From assembly GCA_963846565.1 (NCBI GenBank), contig CAWJWL010000005.1, forward strand, positions 1,736,001 through 1,800,000: a stretch of DNA of 64,000 bases, given 5' to 3'. Position numbers and translations under genes: made by a program. Shown piece after piece: positions 1 through 6,188 of the stretch (position 1 is its first letter; each line of letters starts with the position of its first letter). The notes beneath the pieces were generated by a model. That model ran no database searches and was not told where the DNA came from. It saw only the letters and a list, made by a program, of their open reading frames with translations. The stretch comes from WHSW01 sp963846565. Its GTDB lineage: Bacteria; Actinomycetota; Thermoleophilia; Solirubrobacterales; 70-9.

Positions 1-1569
1 GGCCAGGGTCAGCCGGATCCGGTGACCCGCCTCGAAGCGGTTCCCGATCGGCCAGAACTCGACCTCGTAGTCGCGCTGCTCGCCGACCGGCACGTTCTCC
101 TTGCGGGAGAGGTCGTTGAAGGGCTGCACGATCTCACCGCCGATCGGATCGAGCCGCGACTTGGATTGGTCGAGGCCCGTAAACGTCGAGCGCAGTCGTC
201 CCGCCGAAACCGGCCTGGCCTCGCCGCTGGGGGCGACGTCGGAGAGGACGGCGACGATGTCGGTCTCGGGAGACGTGCTCGAGAGCCGCAGTGAGAGGGC
301 CGCCGGGCCGACGGCCATCACGGGCTCGGTGAGCGTTCGCGTCGTATAGGTGAGCGAGAGCGCCTCGGTCAGGTTCGTCGACTGGGTCGACGTGATCGTC
401 GCCGTCGTGTACGGGTCGGTGGCGAACGTGTTGCTCGGCACGGTCGGCTCGGACTGCGTAACCGCGTTCGGGGAGGGGGTGAGCGCGAGCGAGCCGTCGT
501 TGAGCGAGGTCGCCGCGCCGCTCTTCTCGGCGCTCAGGTGAAGGTCGCCCCAAGCCGTTTTGGGGACCGGCCAGTCGTCGGCTCTGACCCGGGTCCACTG
601 CCCGCCGACAAGAGCCTCGTGACTCCCGTGGCCGACGTAGAGGTCCACCGGTGGCTTGCGCTCGACGCCGTTGTCGAGGCCGAGCAGGTAGTGCTCGTAC
701 CACTGCTGAAAGCGCGGGAAGACGCCACCGCTGCCGCCGGCGGCGCCGTCGTGGGCGCCGATGACGAGCAGGTGGCTGCCGCTCTTGCGCGCCGCCTGGA
801 AGTTCTCGAAGGGGCCGCGCGACTCGACGTCGTAGAAGCCGGTCGCCGCGAGGATCGGGATCTTCGGCGGCCCGCTGGGCCCCGGGAACGTGCGCTCCTT
901 CCAGAACGCGTCCTCGGTGACGTGTGAGAAGAACGCGGCGAGCGCGTTGGTGACTCCGCCGCTCGCCGGAATGACCGACTGCGGCTGCGAGCCGAAGCGG
1001 CCCGGCAGGTTGGCGGCGAACGCGCTCGCGATCGCGGTCACCACCACCGTCGCCGGCGCCAGGTTCGGCATCCCTCCGATGAAGATCAGGTCGCGATAGG
1101 TCGAGCTCGTGCCGGCCAGGAGCGCCGCCGTCTCCACGCAGGGGAGCGTTCGCTTTCGCATCGCGTGGTACGCGGCGATCGCGCTCGCCGAGAAGCCATA
1201 GAGGCCGATCTTCCCGGAGCTCCAGGGCTGTTGGCAGAGCCAGGGCAGGCTCTCCTGGATGTCCAGCTGCTCGCGCGGGCCCATGATGTCCCAGGCGCCG
1301 CCGCTCTGCCCGGTACCGCGGGCGTGGACCTGGACGTAGTTGAACGCGGGTCCCACCGGCGGGCCGCCGGGGCCCTGGCCGTAGGGGCTGTACTCCACGA
1401 TCAGCGGGCGCGGGACGAGCGGCGCCTCGCCGGAGACGGTCGCGTGCAGCTGGACTCCATCAGAGGCGGTGAAGGAGAGCTCCTTTACCTCCTGAGCTGC
1501 CGAAGCATCTGCGGGCAGCAGCGCGACCGCGGCGAGCGCGGTGGGGAGGAGGAACCGCCTCGCGGTCAT
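1..1569 (-). CDS. CocE/NonD family hydrolase, secreted (3' end outside window)
   Basis: Partial gene; 523 codons are visible and no stop is reached at the window edge. It begins ATG with a clear Sec signal peptide (MTARRFLLPTALAAVALL, cleavage near ADASA). An alpha/beta-hydrolase domain of the X-Pro dipeptidyl-peptidase/CocE type follows: a YSPYGQGP strand-turn, a VHARGTGQSGG oxyanion-region motif, and a nucleophile elbow GFSAS near residue 125. The visible C-terminal part is the jelly-roll domain of this family, ending FEAGHRIRLTLA, so only the last part is missing. The family cleaves esters, amides or X-Pro peptides; the substrate cannot be told. Its ATG overlaps the TGA of the upstream gene (ATGA), so it is the distal gene of the TetR-SDR-CMD operon. 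The family call is firm. Confidence 0.85.
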   Translation of the reverse strand, partial: MTARRFLLPTALAAVALLPADASAAQEVKELSFTASDGVQLHATVSGEAPLVPRPLIVEYSPYGQGPGGPPVGPAFNYVQVHARGTGQSGGAWDIMGPREQLDIQESLPWLCQQPWSSGKIGLYGFSASAIAAYHAMRKRTLPCVETAALLAGTSSTYRDLIFIGGMPNLAPATVVVTAIASAFAANLPGRFGSQPQSVIPASGGVTNALAAFFSHVTEDAFWKERTFPGPSGPPKIPILAATGFYDVESRGPFENFQAARKSGSHLLVIGAHDGAAGGSGGVFPRFQQWYEHYLLGLDNGVERKPPVDLYVGHGSHEALVGGQWTRVRADDWPVPKTAWGDLHLSAEKSGAATSLNDGSLALTPSPNAVTQSEPTVPSNTFATDPYTTATITSTQSTNLTEALSLTYTTRTLTEPVMAVGPAALSLRLSSTSPETDIVAVLSDVAPSGEARPVSAGRLRSTFTGLDQSKSRLDPIGGEIVQPFNDLSRKENVPVGEQRDYEVEFWPIGNRFEAGHRIRLTLA

Positions 1570-2102
1570 CAACCGTCCGTCTGGATCCGCAGCGTGCCGA
1601 TCGTCGTCGCCAGCATCTCGTAGTGCCCGACGAGGATCACGAGCTCGATCAGTCGCCGCTCGTCGAGATGACCGCGGAGCGCGTCCCAGGTCTCGTCGGT
1701 GATGTCGTCCGTCCGGACGAGCTCGTCGACGGCGGAGAGAATCGTCCGCTCGCGCTCGCTCCAGCCATCGGCCGTGGGCCCGGCGTTGACCCGCTCGAAG
1801 TCGGCAGGCGTCAGCCCGGCCCGCTTGCCGAGCCGGACGTGATGGTGATACTCGTATTCGCATTGGCGCAGGTGGGCGACGCGGAGAATCACGAGCTCGG
1901 TCTCGCGCCGAGGCAGCTTGCCGCCCGGCATCAGCCGCCCGGCGAAGCGAAGCCAGCCGCGGAACAGCCTCGGGTGCCGGCCGAGGGTGGTGAACAGGTT
2001 CGGGGGATTCGTCCGCATGACCTTGCCGGCGATGCGGGAGAAGCCCCAGGCGAAGAGCCCGGTCTCGCTGCGGCTTCCCGGTGCGATCCGCGGTTCGCTC
2101 AT
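1569..2102 (-). CDS. Carboxymuconolactone decarboxylase (AhpD-like) family protein
   Basis: 177 aa. The central motif LRQCEYEYHHHVRLG, followed by KRAGL, is the AhpD/CMD core, with a single Cys and a His cluster where peroxidase members carry CxxC-H. The family covers gamma-carboxymuconolactone decarboxylases and AhpD-type peroxidase partners; with only one Cys an alkylhydroperoxidase role is less likely. I chose MSEPRIAPG as the start because this ATG overlaps the stop of the SDR gene (ATGA). An in-frame extension upstream would be low-complexity Arg/Ala sequence lying inside the SDR gene. It is probably co-transcribed with the SDR and the CocE-type hydrolase, suggesting breakdown of a small organic compound. 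The substrate is unknown. Confidence 0.8.
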   Translation of the reverse strand: MSEPRIAPGSRSETGLFAWGFSRIAGKVMRTNPPNLFTTLGRHPRLFRGWLRFAGRLMPGGKLPRRETELVILRVAHLRQCEYEYHHHVRLGKRAGLTPADFERVNAGPTADGWSERERTILSAVDELVRTDDITDETWDALRGHLDERRLIELVILVGHYEMLATTIGTLRIQTDG

Positions 2103-2985
2103 CCGACGCCCGCCGGGGTGTTCGAATCCTCGGCGTCGGGCTGCGGGGTCGTCAGTGGCGCATCCTCCTCGCGCGCGATCTCGAGCGCCGAGCGGAGCTT
2201 GCGCTGGGCGCCGATGTCGACGAACGGCTGCACCACCATGCGCAGCGGCAGGAGCGGTTTCGCCCACGCCGGGGCAATGACCCGCTTCGATCTACGGGCG
2301 ATCCCGCGCTCGAGCGCGTCGATCCCGACCTTGAGCGGCGCGACCCGGTGGATCGGCGTGGCCGAGAGCAGCTTCGCCGCCGCCTCGGTGCCGAAGCCGC
2401 GCGTCGTCATGTCGGTCTCCAGCTCGGCGAAGTAGGCGACGCCGACCCGCGCCCCCGTCGGCTTCATCTCGATCCGCAGCGTGTTGCCAATCGCCTCGAC
2501 CGCCGCCTTCGAGGCGCTGTAGGCGCCGAGCATCGGCAGGTGGACGACGGCGCCGACGGAGGCGATCGGAAGCGCGTAGCCGTTCTTGTGGCTGATGTGG
2601 GGCCCGGCCGCGCGCAGCGTGTAGTACACGCCGAGCACGTTGACGCCGATCGTCCGCTCCATCACCGTCGGGATCACCGCCTATGAGCGGCAGCTGCGCC
2701 GCGATCCCTGCGTTGGCGACAACGACGTCCAGGCCCGCCGAGTGCGGCGACGGCCTCCTCGACCGCTGCGTCGACCTCCTCGCGCACGGCGACGTTGCAG
2801 CGCCCCCAGTGGGCGTCGCCGCAACGGGCGGCCACCTCGGCCAGCTGCTCCTCCTCGAGCCCGACGATCGCGACGCGGGCGCCGCGCTGGTGAAGGCGCT
2901 CGGCGAGTGCCGCGCCGATCCCGCGCGCGGCGCCGGTGATCAGCACCCGCCGACCTTCGAGCGAGGGGTTGGATCCAAATGCCAT
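2099..2985 (-). pseudogene. Short-chain dehydrogenase/reductase, broken by two +1 frameshifts
   Basis: A classical SDR spread over three reading frames. The N-terminal part starts MAFGSNPSLEGRRVLITG (AAG GAG ribosome site five bases upstream) and has the TGAARGIG nucleotide-binding motif. Near 2740 the frame changes into one reading LDVVVANAGIAAQLPL, the expected NAG strand. Near 2668 it changes again into the frame with GAYSASKAAVEAIGNTLR, the YxxxK active site. Each change is explained by one extra base in a short G or C run (ggcgggcc, gatccc). Outside these points the sequence is intact and in family register, so sequencing error is as plausible as a recent pseudogene. If functional it would be an NAD(P)-dependent oxidoreductase of about 295 aa, co-transcribed with the flanking TetR and CMD genes. 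Confidence 0.75.
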
Positions 2986-3007
2986 GGGGCTCCTTCTCTT
3001 CGTGGTT

Positions 3008-3637
3008 TCAGTTCGCGGCCGGGAGGCCGTGGCTGGAGAGCATCGGCTCGACGTGAGCCATAAGGGGTTGGTGCAGGTCGGCGAGCTCCTCGGCGCGTCC
3101 GGCGCAGATCCATTGCGTGACCAGGCCGATGACGGCGGCGACGAGCACTTCGCAGACGAAGCGCTGCTCGGACGTCTCAGCTCCGACCCACGCAGCGACC
3201 TGACGGGCGAACCGCTCCTGGACCTCGTTTCGCCGGGCGAGCGCCGCGTCGCCGGCGCCGTAGACGCCGACCATGAAGGTGCGCGCGGCGGGTGGGACCG
3301 AGGCGAGGGTGGCGAGGTAGCGCTCGAGCGCGAGCTCGAGCCGGGCGCCACCCTCCTCACCGCCTGCGACTGCCTCCTCCATCGCGTTCATGACCAGGCC
3401 GACGCTCGCCTCGTATGCGGCGAGGAAGCATTCCTCGCGGTTGGCGAAGTGCTCGTAGAAGGTCTCTCGCGAGACCCGGGCCCGCCGCAGCACCTCCGCC
3501 ACCGGAGTGCCGGCGAAGCCGCTTTCGGACACCGCCTCGGTCATCGCCCAAAGCATCCGCTCGCGCTGGGAATCCTCGACCTGCTCGCGGCTGAGCCCGT
3601 GGGGGCCGTGGGGAAGCCGCTCGGCCGCCGTCGCCAT
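3008..3637 (-). CDS. TetR/AcrR family transcriptional regulator
   Basis: 209 aa. The N-terminal helix-turn-helix is typical: ERMLWAMTEAVSESGFAGT, then VAEVLRRARVSRETFYEHF and ANREECFLAAY, the TetR signature with its recognition helix. The C-terminal ligand domain is helical with a conserved WICAGR turn. The start MATAAERLPHG is preferred because more upstream in-frame codons would run through the dyad and into the tRNA gene. It lies 22 bp upstream of the SDR gene on the same strand, so it probably heads the TetR-SDR-CMD-CocE operon and represses it through the dyad at 3659-3676. The effector is unknown. Confidence 0.9.
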   Translation of the reverse strand: MATAAERLPHGPHGLSREQVEDSQRERMLWAMTEAVSESGFAGTPVAEVLRRARVSRETFYEHFANREECFLAAYEASVGLVMNAMEEAVAGGEEGGARLELALERYLATLASVPPAARTFMVGVYGAGDAALARRNEVQERFARQVAAWVGAETSEQRFVCEVLVAAVIGLVTQWICAGRAEELADLHQPLMAHVEPMLSSHGLPAAN

Positions 3638-3658
3638 CGCGCCGAAGCTACCACAGTC

Positions 3659-3676
3659 GTGAACACCCTTGTTCAC
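3659..3676. promoter_or_regulatory. Putative TetR operator (inverted repeat)
   Basis: Perfect dyad GTGAACACCCTTGTTCAC: 7-bp arms and a 4-base centre. It lies 21 bp upstream of the tetR start and between tetR and the tRNA gene. The size and position fit TetR autoregulation; binding by this protein is inferred. Confidence 0.6.
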
Positions 3677-3716
3677 AAAGTCGCGATCGAGAGCGGGCGC
3701 GTAGACTCCGCGTCCT

Positions 3717-3790
3717 CGGGGCGTGGCGCAGTCTGGTAGCGCACTCGGCTGGGGGCCGAGCGGTCGCTGGTTCAAATCCAGTCGCCCCGA
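3717..3790 (+). tRNA. tRNA-Pro (anticodon GGG)
   Basis: Complete 74-nt cloverleaf. The acceptor stem CGGGGCG pairs with CGCCCCG and the discriminator is A. The D arm has GCGC stems around AGTCTGGTA. The anticodon stem CTCGG/CCGAG encloses loop CTGGGGG, with U33 and anticodon GGG. The T arm GCTGG/CCAGT has loop TTCAAAT. CCA is not encoded. The next 2 kb is rearranged, so the 3' end may have served as an integration site. Confidence 0.95.
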
Positions 3791-4236
3791 TTGGTTAAGG
3801 AAATCCGGCAGGTTGCGCCGGATCGCGACGAGGCCTGATGGTCACTCGGTTTGTGGTCCTTGGCCTCGCGTCGTGGGTGGATCGCGGCGAGTCGGGAATC
3901 AGGCGATTCTTCGCCGTGCTGGTAGCCGTGTGGTAGCCAGCGCGCTGTAGACGCTGGGTGGAGTGGTAGCCACGAAAAACGCACACTCCGCATGGAAAGG
4001 AATACTTTCTGCGTTCACGCGAGAGGTGCAGCGTCGACTGGTCTGTTCGAACACGGCACGGGCCGCTACTGGGCCAGCCCGGCGGCGATGCGCTCGACCG
4101 CCATCTGGAGCTGCCGAAGAACCAGCTCGCCAGCGGGGTGGGGGGCGAGCAGCGCGAGCCGCTGTCGAGCGCAAGGCCTTGGGCCGGATCCGGATGGTCG
4201 GTCACCGCCGCATCACGGCCGTGTTAAGGGGATAGG
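3791..4236. other. Gene-poor stretch downstream of tRNA-Pro
   Basis: No convincing gene on either strand. The 9-mer tggtagccn occurs three times between 3930 and 3971, and one copy of a 23-nt inverted repeat lies at 3974-3996. Short frames across it have no family resemblance. It looks like a scar next to a tRNA. Confidence 0.4.
3974..3996 (+). repeat. 23-nt inverted repeat, left copy
   Basis: Core AACGCACACTCCGCATGG. The 23 bases from 3974 to 3996 reappear exactly as the reverse complement at 5808-5830. Weaker similarity continues outward (a CACGA flank, with a 3-base gap in one copy) and inward (ACTTT). Together the copies bound about 1.8 kb. Confidence 0.7.
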
Positions 4237-4725
4237 GTGCTCAGCGGAATGGGATTCCTCAACCGCATGCGCGGCAAATCGATGCAGGATCCGGCGCGCG
4301 GGCAGGCGAAGGTCCTGCAGGCCGCGGATCGCCATGACGTCGACGCCCTCGTCGAGCGGCGTGTGCTGAGGCTCGTGGTCGAAGCCGAAGGGCTCGAACC
4401 AACGGAGGTCGAGTGGAAGGGGATGGTCAGGGCCGACAAGCGCCCGCGGCCCGGAGTGGTGCTGCCCGTCACGGTGGACCGCGCGAACCCCGAGAACGTC
4501 GAGATCCACTGGGACGAGGCTCCCAACCGCATCAAGCAGATGATCGGCGGGACGATGTCCGACCTCACCCAGGAGCAGCGCGACAAGACGGCTGACATCC
4601 AGGCGAAGGCGCTCGAACACCACGAAGAGCTGCTGCGGCTGGCCGAGCAGTTCAAGAATGGCGAGATCGATGCGGACGAGCTGAACAGGCGCACGAACGA
4701 GCTGACAGGAATGGGCGGCCCTTAA
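4237..4725 (+). CDS. Hypothetical protein with SHOCT-like C-terminal helix pair
   Basis: 162 aa, no signal peptide and no membrane segment. The first two thirds (residues about 15-95) contain an LVVEAEGLEPTEVEW strand-rich stretch that I do not recognise. The tail, ALEHHEELLRLAEQFKNG followed by EIDADELNRRTNELTG, matches the SHOCT pattern, a short amphipathic two-helix motif found at the ends of many actinobacterial proteins and thought to aid oligomerisation. The GTG start is supported by AAGGGG five bases upstream; ATG at 4249 is the alternative. It stands alone between the tRNA-side scar and a region with tRNA-like elements. The function is unknown. Confidence 0.65.
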   Translation: MLSGMGFLNRMRGKSMQDPARGQAKVLQAADRHDVDALVERRVLRLVVEAEGLEPTEVEWKGMVRADKRPRPGVVLPVTVDRANPENVEIHWDEAPNRIKQMIGGTMSDLTQEQRDKTADIQAKALEHHEELLRLAEQFKNGEIDADELNRRTNELTGMGGP

Positions 4726-4733
4726 GGCCCCGG

Positions 4734-4766
4734 ATCGCCCAACGTCGTGGGCTTGGGGCGGGCGAT
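4734..4766 (+). terminator. Possible terminator hairpin after the SHOCT-like gene
   Basis: ATCGCCC at 4734-4740 pairs with GGGCGAT at 4760-4766, and a nested GCCCA/TGGGC can form inside. It starts 9 bases after the stop codon. There is no U-tract, so this is tentative. Confidence 0.35.
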
Positions 4767-4781
4767 GCCCACGTCAGTTTC

Positions 4782-4859
4782 AAGCGGTAATGAGGGATTC
4801 GAACCCGTATGAGTTGCGTCATTCGCTGCTTCTGCGCGAAAGCAGAAGAAGTACCGCTT
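4782..4859 (-). ncRNA. tRNA-like cloverleaf element (non-canonical)
   Basis: An 8-bp closing stem (AAGCGGTA with TACCGCTT) encloses three hairpins. Read on the minus strand these are a 7-bp hairpin CTTCTGC/GCAGAAG in the D-arm position, a 4-bp hairpin ATGA/TCAT in the anticodon position, and a consensus T arm GGGTTCGAATCCC. The anticodon loop is 6 nt and lacks U33, and two to four extra bases separate the T stem from the closing stem, so it is not an ordinary tRNA. It may be a decayed tRNA, a tRNA mimic or an attachment-site relic. The base pairing is directly visible; that it is transcribed is inference. Confidence 0.4.
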
Positions 4860-5098
4860 CGGACGAAAGGCGGCACTCCACGTGGGAAGCAGCACTCTCA
4901 GCGGCGGCGCCCACCACGCCGAGTGGTCAATTTGTCAACCCCTGGTTGACTAATCCACCGTTCAGTGCTCCCTCGCCGCGCTCAAGCGGCTGACGCTCGC
5001 GAAAGGTGCGCTTCGAACCGAAAACTAGTGTCTTTCGGCGCAGCCTCGGCACGCTCAGAGCGCCACTGTGATCGGCGCCGCTTCAAGCTCCCAGCTGC

Positions 5099-5185
5099 GG
5101 AGCGTGAAGCGACAAGGCGTCGCGTCCAGTTGCCAACTGAGACGACCGGTTAGCGCTCGGCTGGGTTCGAGTCCCCCGCGCTCCG
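5099..5185 (+). tRNA. Class II tRNA-like element, anticodon GCC; allo-tRNA-like
   Basis: Bases 5097-5106 pair with 5177-5186 (10 pairs, one a G-U wobble), giving an acceptor stem longer than seven. The T arm has only three good pairs, GGG/CCC, around TTCGAGT. The D hairpin is GCGAC-AAGGC-GTCGC. The anticodon loop is TTGCCAA with U33 and A37, on a stem with one mismatch; the anticodon would be GCC. A 19-base variable region (5142-5160) can form a small arm. Long variable arm, long acceptor and short T stem together recall the 8/4 or 9/3 allo-tRNAs described in bacteria. A degenerate tRNA is the alternative. CCA is not encoded. The ends are uncertain by two bases. Confidence 0.4.
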
Positions 5186-5283
5186 CCGACTGTCGGCGGC
5201 GGTTGTGGCAAGGCCGCCGGCCGACGTACACTTATGGCCACGGTTGGCAACTGGGCCCGGGGTAGCTCCCCGGCCGCAAAGTC

Positions 5284-5305
5284 AAGGCCCGCTCACGTGG
5301 GCCTT
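5284..5305. terminator. Hairpin, possible terminator
   Basis: AAGGCCCGC pairs with GTGGGCCTT (9 bp, one G-U) around loop TCAC. It lies 58 bp beyond the stop of the minus-strand SnoaL-like gene and downstream of the tRNA-like element on the plus strand, so it could end either transcript. The U-tract is weak. Confidence 0.4.
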
Positions 5306-5363
5306 TGCGGTTTCGAGGCCTCTACGCCCCGGGCACGAAAAGGGCTACTCGTCGTCCGAAGCG

Positions 5364-5774
5364 CTACTTCTGCGAGTCCGACAACCCGGCGGCTTTGACC
5401 GCTTCGGCCGCCGAGAGATACTGGCGAAGTCTGAGCACCTCGCCCCCTTTGAAGAGGAAGACCAGGGCGAAGGTCTCATCGACTACCGGAGCGTGACCCA
5501 TGCTGGACCGGCCGCTCATGCGCCATGCGACGATGACCTCCTCACCAGCATCGATGTACTCATCGACCCGCACCTGACCGTCCCAGCCAAGGGTGAGGTA
5601 GCTCTCAAGTCGTGCGGCGAACGCGACTTCGCCTACGTGCTTGCCAGCATCTGGAAACTCCGGGGGGTCGTACAGCTCAACATCCGGGTGCCGGAGATGG
5701 CTCGTGCCCTCAACGCCGCCCTTATTGAACGCTTCGCAGTATTGCCTCGCCAGTTCCACGTTCTCGTCCGACAT
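5364..5774 (-). CDS. SnoaL-like / NTF2-like fold protein
   Basis: 136 aa, typical for the family. It begins MSDENVELARQYCEAFNKGG, the N-terminal helix of SnoaL-like proteins, then RHPDVELYDPP, GWDGQVRVDEYIDAGEEVIV and a VFLFKGGEVLRLRQYL strand pair, which build the cone-shaped alpha+beta barrel. Members are small-molecule isomerases, hydrolases or binding proteins; nothing here fixes the substrate. The gene stands alone, and the right copy of the 23-nt inverted repeat lies 34 bases upstream of its ATG, so that repeat may overlap its promoter. Another SnoaL-like protein of similar size is encoded at 27021-27407. Confidence 0.8.
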   Translation of the reverse strand: MSDENVELARQYCEAFNKGGVEGTSHLRHPDVELYDPPEFPDAGKHVGEVAFAARLESYLTLGWDGQVRVDEYIDAGEEVIVAWRMSGRSSMGHAPVVDETFALVFLFKGGEVLRLRQYLSAAEAVKAAGLSDSQK

Positions 5775-5807
5775 CGCGTGAGCAGTATCTCGCGAAAAGT
5801 GTCGTTA

Positions 5808-5830
5808 TCCATGCGGAGTGTGCGTTTTTC
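5808..5830 (-). repeat. 23-nt inverted repeat, right copy
   Basis: Exact reverse complement of 3974-3996. It sits just upstream of the SnoaL-like gene in the orientation of that gene. Confidence 0.7.
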
Positions 5831-5947
5831 ATTCGTGCCTCCCCCCGGATTTGCCCCCGGACACGGCGTCCGGGGTTGGCGGGCGGCTAGGGACGTGTTC
5901 AAGCCGGAAACGACGCTCCGCCGCCGCCGACCCCGCCCCCTCTTCGA

Positions 5948-6163
5948 ACCTTCGTTCTGGGCAAGTCCTCGCCGCCCGGACCGGGGCAGAACAAGCTACG
6001 GGCTCGCACTCTTCCGCTACCGCACGGGCTGCGGGGTCGTTTTCGGCCACACCGGCTCCTTCCCCGGCTATCGCCTGTTTGCGGCGAGCACACGCAACGG
6101 CAGGCGATCCGTCGTCTTCACGGTCAACGCCCAGATCGTCCCCGGGAGCGGCTCGCCCGAGGT
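5948..6163 (+). pseudogene. Fragment of a serine hydrolase (C-terminal part)
   Basis: The translation TFVLGKSSPPGPGQNK, then after one extra base YGLALFRYRTGCGVVFGHTG and VNAQIVPGSGSPEV, matches the last quarter of the serine hydrolase at 10541-11710 almost residue for residue, and clearly also at DNA level. The extra base near 5996 breaks the frame, and everything before the TFVLG segment is missing. It is therefore a truncated, frameshifted duplicate. It contains the HTG third motif but no catalytic Ser-Lys. It stops 25 bases before the end of the convergent RTX gene. Confidence 0.75.
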
Positions 6164-6188
6164 AGAGATTGCCGGGAAGGGCGCGGAG

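Noticed and set aside
3795..4205. Minus-strand frame after tRNA-Pro considered as an integrase remnant
   Set aside because: No tyrosine- or serine-recombinase motif can be read in any frame, so I left the stretch unassigned.
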